From an uncultured Dialister sp. (GTDB taxonomy: Bacteria > Bacillota > Negativicutes > Veillonellales > Dialisteraceae), in assembly GCA_934178345.1 (NCBI GenBank), contig CAKPQG010000035.1, positions 1 to 14,994 on the forward strand: a stretch of 14,994 nt of DNA, written 5' to 3'. Positions within the stretch are counted from its first letter, which is position 1. The number at the start of each line of letters is the position of its first letter. This document shows, in pieces, positions 1-6,060 of the stretch. A program made the translations under genes and the position numbers. The notes under the pieces are model-generated. The model did not search any database. It worked only from the letters and a program-made list of their open reading frames with translations, and was not told where the DNA came from.

Positions 1-192
1 CACCCTATCCGCCCCTGCGGGGCACCTTCCCCTAGAGGGGAAGGCTGCGATACGAGAATACCATCTTCTAAAAAAAGCGACGAAGCCGCCACGAGAGCCC
101 TGAACCTTGAACCCTGAACCCTGAACCAAATGAAAGCAAAGTAAAAAGGAGCTGTGAAGAAATGAATCTTCATTTCTTCACAGCTCCTTTTT
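1..192. repeat. Composite intergenic repeat, copy A (cut by the window edge)
   Basis: This is one of three related copies in the window; the others are 13128-13320 (direct) and 7673-7839 (inverted). Modules in order: GC hairpin 11-23 (GCCCC/GGGGC), hairpin 25-44 (CCTTCCCC/GGGGAAGG), a shared spacer containing CGATACGAGAATACC, a GCCGCC-type segment around 78-90, four TGAACCY heptamers starting at 101, 108, 115 and 122, then a long terminator hairpin at 143-192. It is almost identical to the copy at 13128 apart from a few changes near 79-85. No open frame in it looks real. Confidence 0.85.
143..192 (-). terminator. Terminator of the MFS transporter gene
   Basis: This is a near-perfect 24-bp stem (143-166 with 169-192) with A-runs on the left and T-runs on the right, so it could act in both directions. 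The stop codon of the minus-strand transporter (193-195) directly abuts it. It is the terminator module of the composite repeat. Confidence 0.85.
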
Positions 193-1419
193 CTATTTCT
201 TCCCCTTCCATGCCAAGATCGCAGAAAGCACGAAAGCCACAGCGAGCATAGCAGAAAAGAGGTACAGAGTCGCGCCATAGCCCCCCGTCGTTTCCTTCAT
301 GAAAGAAAGGAGAAGCGGCCCCGCGACGCCTGCCATGCCCCATGCGGTCAGGATAGAGCCATGGATGGAGGCGAGCTGCTTCACGCCGAAGAGATCCGAG
401 AGGAATGCCGGCATGCAGGAGAAGCCGCCGCCGTAGCAGGAAATCACGGCGAGTACCAGCATCTCAAAGAGAAGGGCATCACTGACATGAGCCAGTGCAT
501 AAAAAGCGAAGACTTCGAACGCAAAGAAGATCATGTAGGTCACGCCGCGCCCGATCCAGTCGGAGACGGATGCCCAGAGAATGCGCCCTGCGCCATTCAC
601 GATGCCAATAATGCCGACAAGAGACGCCGCCTCAGCCGCACTCATCCCGATCGTTTCCTGCGCCATGGGCGAAGCCACGGCCAGAAGGCCGATGCCGCAG
701 GTGATATTCGTGAAGAAGATCCACCACAGCACATACCATTTCCATGTGTGCATGGCTTCTTTGCGCGTGAGGCCTTTGACCGCAGCCGTCTTTTCCCCAT
801 CCTTTCGGATCTCTTCCTCAAGCACCTCTTCCAAAAGCATCGGGATCTCGCCCTTCTTCGGCGGGCGGATGTAGGAAGCGGAAAGGATCATGACCAGCGC
901 ATAGACAGCGGCGAGGATGAGGAAATTCTCCGTGAGTCCGAAGCGATCGACGAGATAGCGCATGGCCGGGCCCGCGATGAGCGCTGCAAAGCCGAACCCC
1001 ATGATCGCCAGCCCCGTCGCAAAGCCGCGATGCCGCGGAAACCATTTCACAAGCGTAGAGACAGGCGTGATATAGCCCGTGCCAAGGCCAATGCCCCCGA
1101 TGGCTCCATAGAAGAGGTAGAGGAGCGCGGCCGACTGCAAGTGGACCGCCGCCGCTGTTCCAAGGAGTCCCGTGCTGAAAAAGACGGCAGAGACCATCCC
1201 GCTCCGGGACGGCCCCAGACGCTCGACCAGAGGGCCTAAGAAGCCTGCGGAAAGCCCCAGAAACAGGATCGCGATCGAGAAAGCCCATGTGGCCAAAGAG
1301 AGCGAGAGCCCCATCGTCTCCATCACAGGGCGCGTCAGGACGCTCCATGCATACACACTTCCGATAGACATGTGGATCCCCACGGCCGCCAAGGCCGTGA
1401 GCCAGCGATTTCTTTTCAT
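193..1419 (-). CDS. MFS transporter, oxalate/formate antiporter (OFA) family
   Basis: This is a 408-residue inner-membrane carrier with about 12 hydrophobic segments in two halves, split by a charged cytoplasmic loop near residues 184-232. The segment GLGTGYITPVSTLVKWFP (about 111-128) followed by RGFATG is typical of the OFA/OxlT group. GPLVERLGPSR (62-72) and WASVSDWIGR are motif-A-like loops, one in each half. Family members exchange or import small carboxylates such as oxalate, formate or related acids; the substrate here is unknown. I start it at the ATG at 1419 (MKRNRW). GGAGGG lies 8 nt upstream, and the upstream frame extension runs through leader RNA structure. It is a single-gene transcript with a 17-bp-spaced promoter, a candidate ZTP riboswitch and a terminator touching its stop codon. 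The riboswitch suggests a link to one-carbon or purine status. Confidence 0.9.
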   Translation of the reverse strand: MKRNRWLTALAAVGIHMSIGSVYAWSVLTRPVMETMGLSLSLATWAFSIAILFLGLSAGFLGPLVERLGPSRSGMVSAVFFSTGLLGTAAAVHLQSAALLYLFYGAIGGIGLGTGYITPVSTLVKWFPRHRGFATGLAIMGFGFAALIAGPAMRYLVDRFGLTENFLILAAVYALVMILSASYIRPPKKGEIPMLLEEVLEEEIRKDGEKTAAVKGLTRKEAMHTWKWYVLWWIFFTNITCGIGLLAVASPMAQETIGMSAAEAASLVGIIGIVNGAGRILWASVSDWIGRGVTYMIFFAFEVFAFYALAHVSDALLFEMLVLAVISCYGGGFSCMPAFLSDLFGVKQLASIHGSILTAWGMAGVAGPLLLSFMKETTGGYGATLYLFSAMLAVAFVLSAILAWKGKK

Positions 1420-1420
1420 C

Positions 1421-1450
1421 AAAAAATCCCTCCATTTTTGAAATGAAGGG
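1421..1450 (-). promoter_or_regulatory. Ribosome-site hairpin with U-run (expression platform)
   Basis: On the minus strand CCCUUCAUUU (1450-1441) pairs with AAAUGGAGGG (1437-1428). The 10-bp hairpin contains the whole GGAGGG ribosome binding site and is followed at once by AUUUUUUG and the start codon. It could block translation, terminate transcription, or both. The CCC of its left arm can instead pair in a competing helix with GGGAAAUC at 1528-1521. Confidence 0.65.
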
Positions 1451-1528
1451 AAATCCGCGCGCTCCAGTCCCAGCGACGCCATGCAGCAGGCATCGCTGGG
1501 AAACGAAAACCGCCTGAGCAGATTTCCC
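1448..1528 (-). promoter_or_regulatory. Alternative long-range helix of the leader
   Basis: GGGAAAUC (1528-1521) directly follows the aptamer and is perfectly complementary to GAUUUCCC (1455-1448). Between them is a strong hairpin, CCCAGCGA (1500-1493 side) with TCGCTGGG (1476-1469 side). Forming the long helix removes three bases from the ribosome-site hairpin, so this is a plausible on/off switch. It is inferred from base pairing only. Confidence 0.5.
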
Positions 1529-1608
1529 TGCCCAGACGGTCGGCTTTTTCATGAGGCCCGCAGTCCACGTGGTTCATTCCACTTATTTCCGTCAGTTCCG
1601 CAGCTCAT
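1528..1608 (-). promoter_or_regulatory. Candidate ZTP (pfl motif) riboswitch aptamer
   Basis: Read on the minus strand, the leader shows the ZTP layout: a P1 5' arm starting AUGAG; AACUGACGG; a hairpin GUGG...ACCAC; GUGGACUGC; a P1 3' arm ending CUCAU; then GCCGACCGUCUGGGCA. The family hallmark is the pseudoknot between CUGGCG and the CGCC of CCGCCUGGGC. Here both sides have changed and still match: GACGG (1593-1589) pairs with CCGUC (1539-1535), which reads as covariation. The outer part of P1 is clear (AUGAG/CUCAU), but its inner part is imperfect. It lies just downstream of a good promoter and in front of a switch-like expression platform. ZTP riboswitches sense a purine intermediate that accumulates when 10-formyl-tetrahydrofolate is short. 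Confidence 0.72.
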
Positions 1609-1623
1609 CTATGTTGTACATCT

Positions 1624-1652
1624 AGCCTAGCATGGACAGGAAGGATTGTCAA
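1624..1652 (-). promoter_or_regulatory. Sigma-A type promoter for the MFS gene
   Basis: On the minus strand a perfect -35 TTGACA (1652-1647) is followed after 17 bp by -10 TAGGCT (1629-1624). A TG one base upstream makes it an extended -10. The predicted start lies just before the riboswitch, which fits a regulated leader. Confidence 0.75.
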
Positions 1653-1736
1653 TGGGCGCGTTCCGCAATCGCTCTTCACCCGCCTCTCATTTTTTAATTA
1701 AATCACTCCTCATCGTTCTCATAATTCTCGCGATTC

Positions 1737-1769
1737 GCTATGCATCATATGCATAGCATTTTTGTTTTT
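1737..1769 (+). terminator. Orphan intrinsic-terminator-like hairpin
   Basis: GCTATGCAT (1737-1745) and ATGCATAGC (1749-1757) form a 9-bp stem, followed by ATTTTTGTTTTTA. It points along the plus strand, but no plus-strand gene lies upstream. The rest of 1653-1951 is AT-rich and I see no gene in it. Confidence 0.5.
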
Positions 1770-1951
1770 AGCCCATTTTAATTGCTAATTTCGCAATATA
1801 GATTGTTCGGTATAATACTTATTATCTGTCATAATGCCCGATTGCATCGGAAAATCTCCATATCCTCGCCATCCCCATACCCCCCATGGGTATAAATAAA
1901 TATTTCATTTAAGATTTTTTGGCATGTATAAATATTTATCCTAATAATTTG

Positions 1952-1980
1952 TTTACCTGTTATAATCTATGTGATATAAT
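1952..1980 (+). promoter_or_regulatory. Promoter of the nickel/peptide-type ABC importer operon
   Basis: TTTACC (1952-1957), a 17-bp spacer and a perfect TATAAT (1975-1980), in an AT-rich stretch. It is about 415 nt upstream of the first gene, which leaves a long leader holding an attenuator and a mobile element. Confidence 0.65.
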
Positions 1981-2102
1981 TGATGAGAAGTTTTAAGGAA
2001 CTAATAACTAACAACAATACAACCTTATGTTCCGGTGCTTCTACCTTATTCTTTAAAGAGTAACCTGGGAAACCACTCTTCATCTGTTATCATTCAGCCA
2101 AC

Positions 2103-2129
2103 AAGGTCCCATTCCCGACCTTTTTTTTT
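2103..2129 (+). terminator. Leader terminator (attenuator candidate)
   Basis: AAGGTC (2103-2108) and GACCTT (2117-2122) close an 8-nt loop and run into a T-tract of seven or more. It lies between the promoter and the first gene. ACCTT at 2022-2026 could pair with AAGGT of the stem and act as an antiterminator. The RNA between (2031-2075) contains GGTGCTTCT, GAGTAA and GGGAAACC, which recalls the start of a cobalamin riboswitch, but the conserved core of that family is not present. Confidence 0.55.
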
Positions 2130-2142
2130 GATGCCCTTTTTA

Positions 2143-2303
2143 AGGAAACGCTGATTCAATCGCAGAGTCCGATTTGGCATGTATTTTCATGCAACGCTTC
2201 GTCATAAGCCGCCTTAAATAGCTCGCTATTCGCGGCGGCTTATTCCTCGCCTTGCATGAAAATACAAGAGTCAAGTCGGACAACGATTGAATCAGTGTTT
2301 CCT
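2143..2303 (+). mobile_element. 161-bp palindromic MITE-like element, copy 1
   Basis: The element begins AGGAAACGCTGATTCAATCG and its right end is the near-perfect complement, with one mismatch in about 20 bp. It is flanked by TA on each side (2141-2142 and 2304-2305). The two arms pair almost throughout, around a GC-rich core GCCGCC...GGCGGC with the conserved loop region AAATAGCTCGCTATT. It has no coding capacity. It is the same length as the copies at 11217 and 12818. It sits between the leader terminator and the first importer gene, so it is transcribed as a large hairpin. Confidence 0.85.
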
Positions 2304-2397
2304 TAGGAAATTGCGTCAGATCGGCTGTGGGGGAAAAGGCAGATGACCCTCCCAGTTATTTTATAAAATTCTATGTATTATCAAGAAATTGGAGATG

Positions 2398-3348
2398 ATG
2401 AGTTTGTCAATGAAGCAGCTTGGGATGCGATTGGGCGAGATGGTTCTCGTCTTGATCGGCATCAGCTTCATTACCTTCTGTCTGATCATGCTCTCTCCGG
2501 GTGACCCCGTTAGGCAGATGATCGCCGGTAATGAAGATATTATTGTTAGTCAGGTAGAGATCGACGCACTCCGCCATGAACTGGGTCTGGATAAGCCGTT
2601 CCTTCTGCAGTACCTGGACTGGCTCGGCAGAGTCGTACAGGGTAATTTTGGTTTCTCCTTCATGATGAAGAAGCCGGTCATTGATGCAGTCATGGAAGCC
2701 CTCCCGGCATCCGTCATTCTGGCGCTGGCCTCCTCCCTCTTCATGCTTGTCTTCTCCATTCCGCTCGGCATTTATACCGCGGTCAAGCAGAATACCTGGT
2801 TTGACTACCTCGTCCGCGGCTGCACCTTTGCCGGTGTCTCCGTCCCGAACTTCTGGATGGGCCTCATGCTCCTTTGGGTCTTCGCACTGAAGCTCTCCCT
2901 CTTCCCGATCGTCGGCGGTTCGATTTCCCTCGAAAATCTGATCCTGCCGATGTGCACCCTGGGTATCGTCATGGCATCGAAATACACCCGTCAGGTACGT
3001 GCCACGGTGCTCGAAGAACTGCATCAGGACTACGTCATGGGCGCACGTGCCCGCGGCCTCTCGGAAAGCCACATCCTCTGGCGTGAAGTCCTGCCGAATG
3101 CCCTCCTCCCGCTGGTCACCCTCTTCGGTCTGGCCTTCGGCTCTCTTCTGGGCGGCGCCGCTGTCGTAGAAATCGTATTTTCCTGGCCGGGTCTGGGCTA
3201 CATGGTCGTACAGGCCATCACCTACCGTGACTTCCAGACCGTACAGGCCATCGTTCTCTGGATCGCTTTCATGTACATGATGATCAACCTCATCGTCGAC
3301 CTGTCCTACAACCGTCTCGATCCAAGACTCAGAAAGGGAGGTCACTGA
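2398..3348 (+). CDS. ABC importer permease, DppB/NikB type
   Basis: This is an inner-membrane subunit of a nickel/peptide-type ABC importer, about 316 residues with six hydrophobic segments. The N-terminal region has the family's LSPGDPV. The cytoplasmic EAA loop, which contacts the ATPase, is at about residues 210-237 (YVMGARARGLSESHILWREV, then LPNALLP). The C-terminal signature EIVFSWPGLGYMVVQAI is also typical. The start is uncertain: TTG 2389, ATG 2395, ATG 2398 and ATG 2410 are all in frame. GGAG at 2391-2394 would serve 2398 at short spacing or 2410 at long spacing. It is the first gene of the operon, and its stop (3346-3348) is one base from the next start. The substrate class could be Ni(II) or another metal chelate, or short peptides. 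Confidence 0.92.
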   Translation: MSLSMKQLGMRLGEMVLVLIGISFITFCLIMLSPGDPVRQMIAGNEDIIVSQVEIDALRHELGLDKPFLLQYLDWLGRVVQGNFGFSFMMKKPVIDAVMEALPASVILALASSLFMLVFSIPLGIYTAVKQNTWFDYLVRGCTFAGVSVPNFWMGLMLLWVFALKLSLFPIVGGSISLENLILPMCTLGIVMASKYTRQVRATVLEELHQDYVMGARARGLSESHILWREVLPNALLPLVTLFGLAFGSLLGGAAVVEIVFSWPGLGYMVVQAITYRDFQTVQAIVLWIAFMYMMINLIVDLSYNRLDPRLRKGGH

Positions 3349-3349
3349 T

Positions 3350-4180
3350 ATGGAAAGCTTAGTCAAAGGCTTCAAAGAAAATAAAGCCTTCCGCTTCACC
3401 TCTTTTCTGGTCGTCCTTCTTCTGGCGATCACAGTCCTTGCTCCTGTCATCGCTCCTTATGACCCGCTCTCCGCTGTCATGAAGGATGCGAACCAGGCAC
3501 CGTCTGCGGCGCATCTCTTCGGCACGGACAAGCTCGGACGTGACGTACTCTCCCGTATCCTCTACGGCGCGAGCTACTCCCTGACCTCCGTCATCGCCCT
3601 CGTCGCCTGCATCTTCGTCGTAGGCACCACGATGGGCATCATTTCCGGATACTTCGGCGGCATCGTCGATATCGTCATCATGCGTATCGCTGATATGATG
3701 ATCTCCTTCCCGGGCGTCATCCTTGCGATCGCCATCGCCGGTATCATGGGCGGATCGCTCATCAATGCGATGATCGCACTGACTGCGGTCACATGGACCA
3801 AGTATGCCCGCCTCTCCCGTTCCATGGTCCTCAAGATCAAGCGTCGTGAATTCGTCGATGCGGCTGTCGTATCCGGCGGTTCCCCAGCGCATATCCTCTG
3901 GGTCCACATCCTTCCAAATATTCTCCCGCTCATGGTCATCACCGCGGCTGCTGATATCGGCGCCATGATGATGGAGCTTGCCGGCCTCTCCTTCCTCGGC
4001 TTCGGCAGCCAGCCGCCGGCTCCGGAATGGGGCCTCATGCTGAATGAAGGCCGTCAGCAGCTCCAGACAGCTCCATGGCTGATGTTCTTCCCGGGTCTCT
4101 CCATCTTCATCACCGTCGTCGTCTTCAACCTTTGGGGCGACTCCCTCCGCGATGTCCTTGACCCGAGGAATGAAGGATAA
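3350..4180 (+). CDS. ABC importer permease, DppC/NikC type
   Basis: This 276-residue second permease presumably forms a heterodimer with the preceding one. The N-terminal transmembrane segment is followed by the family signature HLFGTDKLGRDVLSRILYGA (about 55-74). The EAA loop is at about 168-192 (FVDAAVVSGGSPAHILWVHI, then LPN). The C-terminus has ELAGLSFLGFGSQPPAPEWG, as in DppC and NikC proteins. AGGGAGG overlaps the end of the upstream gene and places the start at ATG 3350, so the two permeases are probably translationally coupled. The stop codon is followed immediately by a G-rich heptamer array. Confidence 0.93.
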   Translation: MESLVKGFKENKAFRFTSFLVVLLLAITVLAPVIAPYDPLSAVMKDANQAPSAAHLFGTDKLGRDVLSRILYGASYSLTSVIALVACIFVVGTTMGIISGYFGGIVDIVIMRIADMMISFPGVILAIAIAGIMGGSLINAMIALTAVTWTKYARLSRSMVLKIKRREFVDAAVVSGGSPAHILWVHILPNILPLMVITAAADIGAMMMELAGLSFLGFGSQPPAPEWGLMLNEGRQQLQTAPWLMFFPGLSIFITVVVFNLWGDSLRDVLDPRNEG

Positions 4181-4226
4181 GGTTCAGGGTTCAGGGTTCA
4201 GGGTTCAGGGTGGCGGCTTCGCCGCG
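4181..4226 (+). repeat. TTCAGGG heptamer array (G-quadruplex motif) plus GC hairpin
   Basis: GG, TTCA and GGG alternate with exact 7-nt period. The four GGG runs at 4187, 4194, 4201 and 4208 are separated by TTCA, which fits a canonical three-tetrad quadruplex. GCGGC/GCCGC with a TTC loop follows at about 4213-4225. The array directly touches the stop codon of the second permease and is G-rich in the mRNA sense. Confidence 0.85.
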
Positions 4227-4263
4227 AATACATATGAGGCGATGCCCGAAAGTGGTATTTAAG

Positions 4264-4302
4264 TGACTAGTCACTAGTCACCAATCCCTAATCCCTGGCT
4301 AC
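4264..4302 (+). repeat. Degenerate heptamer array (TAGTCAC, CAATCCC, TAATCCC, TGGCTAC)
   Basis: Units start at 4268, 4275, 4282, 4289 and 4296, with exact 7-nt steps but varying sequence. Similar units recur at 14889-14923. The rest of 4227-4381 holds no gene. Just upstream of the lipoprotein start it is AT-rich, with TTGTCG and TTTATT (17-bp spacing) as a weak internal promoter candidate. Confidence 0.7.
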
Positions 4303-4381
4303 AAGACACTTGTCGCTAAAAACTAACTCATGTTTATTCCCATTATTTTTTATATCATTTACCCGAAAGGAAGCGTACACG

Positions 4382-5962
4382 ATGAAATCTATTTACAAAA
4401 AAGGTGCCCTCTTTGCAGCAGCTGCTCTCATGGCTTTTGGTCTTTCCGGCTGCGGCGGTGACTCCGGCAATGCCTCCAAAGGTCCGAAGGACACCCTGAC
4501 GGTCGGCGTCACGAACTTTGCGGATAACCTCGAACCGACCGACAACTACTTCGGCTGGCAGGTCATGCGTTACGGCATCGGCGAATGCCTCGTTCACTTC
4601 GATGACAAGATGAATGCAGAACCATGGATCGCTGAAAGCTGGAAAGTCTCTGACGACAAGATGTCCTGGACCTTCAAGATCAAAGACATTAAATTCTCCA
4701 ACGGCACACCGGTCACCGGCGAAGCTGTCAAGAAATCCATTGAACGTACCTTTGCCAAGGCGTCCAGAGCGAAAGCTATGTTTGAACTGGATCACATTAC
4801 CGCCGACGGCCAGAATGTGACCATTTATACGAAAAAACCGATGGCTACCCTGCCGGGCATACTGGGGGATCCCCTCTTCATCATCGTTGATGCCGATTCC
4901 GACGGCAAAGTAGACTTTGCAAAACAGGGTCCGGTCTGCACCGGTCCATACATGGTCAAGTCCTTCTCCAAAGCAAAGACCGAACTCGATGCAAACCCGA
5001 ACTACTACGCAGCTGTTCCATTCAAGCACACCATCGTCAACACCATCGACGACCCGAATACCCGTGCCATGGCTCTCCAGAAGGGTGAAATCGATGTGGC
5101 TGTCAACATTGGCGCCGGCGATATGCAGCTCTTCCAGGATAAGAAGAAATTCACCATCAGCTCCATTGCCTCCCTCCGCGACTGTCTGGCCCGCCTGAAC
5201 ATTTCCAACGGAAAGCCTCTCGCTGACAAGAAAGTCCGTCAGGCACTGATCCAGTCCTTGGACCGCGAAACCTACTGCAAGGTACTGCTGAAAGACACCT
5301 TTATCCCCGGCGGTCCCATCCTTCCGCCGTCTCTGGATTTTGACTTCGACAAACTGAAAGCCGAATATCCGGACAACTATAATGTGGAAAATGCGAAGAA
5401 ACTGCTGGCAGAAGCAGGCTGGAAGGATACCGACGGCGACGGCTATGTGGATAAGGACGGCAAGAACCTGGAACTGGATTTCGTCTATTACAGCGGCCGT
5501 GCGGAACTGCCTCTCTTTGCGGAAGCCACCCAGTCTGATGCCAAGAAAGTCGGTATCAAGGTGAACATGAAGAATGTGGACTACAACGTTCTTTACGGCA
5601 TCGGCACCCGCGGCGAATATGATCTCCTGATCTCCAACATCCTCACTGAACCGGCAGGGGATCCGGAAGTCTTCCTCAACATGTACTGGAAGACCAATGT
5701 GAACGGCAGCACCCCCGAGAACGCCTCCGGCTACTCCAACCCGGAATACGATGCACTCTCCGATCAGCTGGCTTCCGAATTTGACCCGGCTAAACGTAGA
5801 GACATCATCATCAAGATGGAAAAAATCCTTCAGGATGATGCTGCGACCGTCGTCTTCGGCTATCCGCAGACCAATATGGTCTCCAGCAAAGCCGTAGAAC
5901 ATGCGGACATCAAACCGTGTGACTACTACTGGATCACCAAGGACATCACTCCGGCAAAATAA
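4382..5962 (+). CDS. Substrate-binding lipoprotein of a nickel/peptide-type ABC importer
   Basis: This is a 526-residue extracytoplasmic binding protein of the SBP_bac_5 (DppA/NikA/OppA) family. The start at ATG 4382 has AAGGAAG upstream and gives a clean lipoprotein signal: Lys-rich N-terminus, Ala/Leu core, lipobox LSGC with the lipidated Cys at 24. The longer frame from TTG 4310 would spoil this signal. The region IKFSNGTPVTGEAV...SRAKAMFELD resembles E. coli NikA more than DppA. However, the NikA PYDPHAFL segment, whose His I recall as the metal-chelate ligand, appears here as AGDPEVFL with Glu in its place. Nickel cannot be assumed; a peptide, another metal or a metallophore is possible. 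The gene sits in the middle of the operon, after the permeases. Confidence 0.9.
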   Translation: MKSIYKKGALFAAAALMAFGLSGCGGDSGNASKGPKDTLTVGVTNFADNLEPTDNYFGWQVMRYGIGECLVHFDDKMNAEPWIAESWKVSDDKMSWTFKIKDIKFSNGTPVTGEAVKKSIERTFAKASRAKAMFELDHITADGQNVTIYTKKPMATLPGILGDPLFIIVDADSDGKVDFAKQGPVCTGPYMVKSFSKAKTELDANPNYYAAVPFKHTIVNTIDDPNTRAMALQKGEIDVAVNIGAGDMQLFQDKKKFTISSIASLRDCLARLNISNGKPLADKKVRQALIQSLDRETYCKVLLKDTFIPGGPILPPSLDFDFDKLKAEYPDNYNVENAKKLLAEAGWKDTDGDGYVDKDGKNLELDFVYYSGRAELPLFAEATQSDAKKVGIKVNMKNVDYNVLYGIGTRGEYDLLISNILTEPAGDPEVFLNMYWKTNVNGSTPENASGYSNPEYDALSDQLASEFDPAKRRDIIIKMEKILQDDAATVVFGYPQTNMVSSKAVEHADIKPCDYYWITKDITPAK

Positions 5963-5985
5963 TTTGTTTAGCCAGCAGTTTGCTC

Positions 5986-6040
5986 TAAGCAGTAGGCGGC
6001 CCGCCATTTGCGGTTTGCCGCCTACTGCTTACTGCTTACT
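5986..6040 (+). repeat. Intercistronic 15-bp stem with heptamers
   Basis: TAAGCAGTAGGCGGC (5986-6000) is perfectly complementary to 6017-6031, with a further CCGC/GCGG pairing inside the loop. On the minus strand, 6017-6040 reads as heptamers TAAGCAG, TAAGCAG, TAGGCGG. A T-run (6042-6046) follows at a distance. It could be a weak attenuator, or protect the 3' end of the upstream message so that the binding protein exceeds the ATPases. Confidence 0.7.
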
Positions 6041-6060
6041 ATTTTTACAAGGAGACTTTC

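Noticed and set aside
97..128. Heptamer arrays as a CRISPR array
   Set aside because: Units are 7 nt, directly abutting, with no spacers, and no cas genes are present.
818..1552. Alternative minus-strand frame overlapping the MFS gene and its leader
   Set aside because: It starts within riboswitch sequence and gives a Pro/His/Arg-rich protein without hydrophobic segments, while the other frame is a textbook 12-segment carrier.
2407..3450. Minus-strand open frame opposite the two permease genes
   Set aside because: It is a shadow frame of real permeases and spans the junction between two genes.
4310..4381. N-terminal extension of the binding lipoprotein from TTG 4310
   Set aside because: It would place 24 residues before a perfect lipoprotein signal peptide, and the ribosome site AAGGAAG is next to ATG 4382.
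4355..6007. Long open frame (about 550 codons) on the minus strand across the binding-protein gene
   Set aside because: It is antisense to a clear SBP_bac_5 lipoprotein, has no recognisable domain, and is explained by strongly biased codon use of the real gene.
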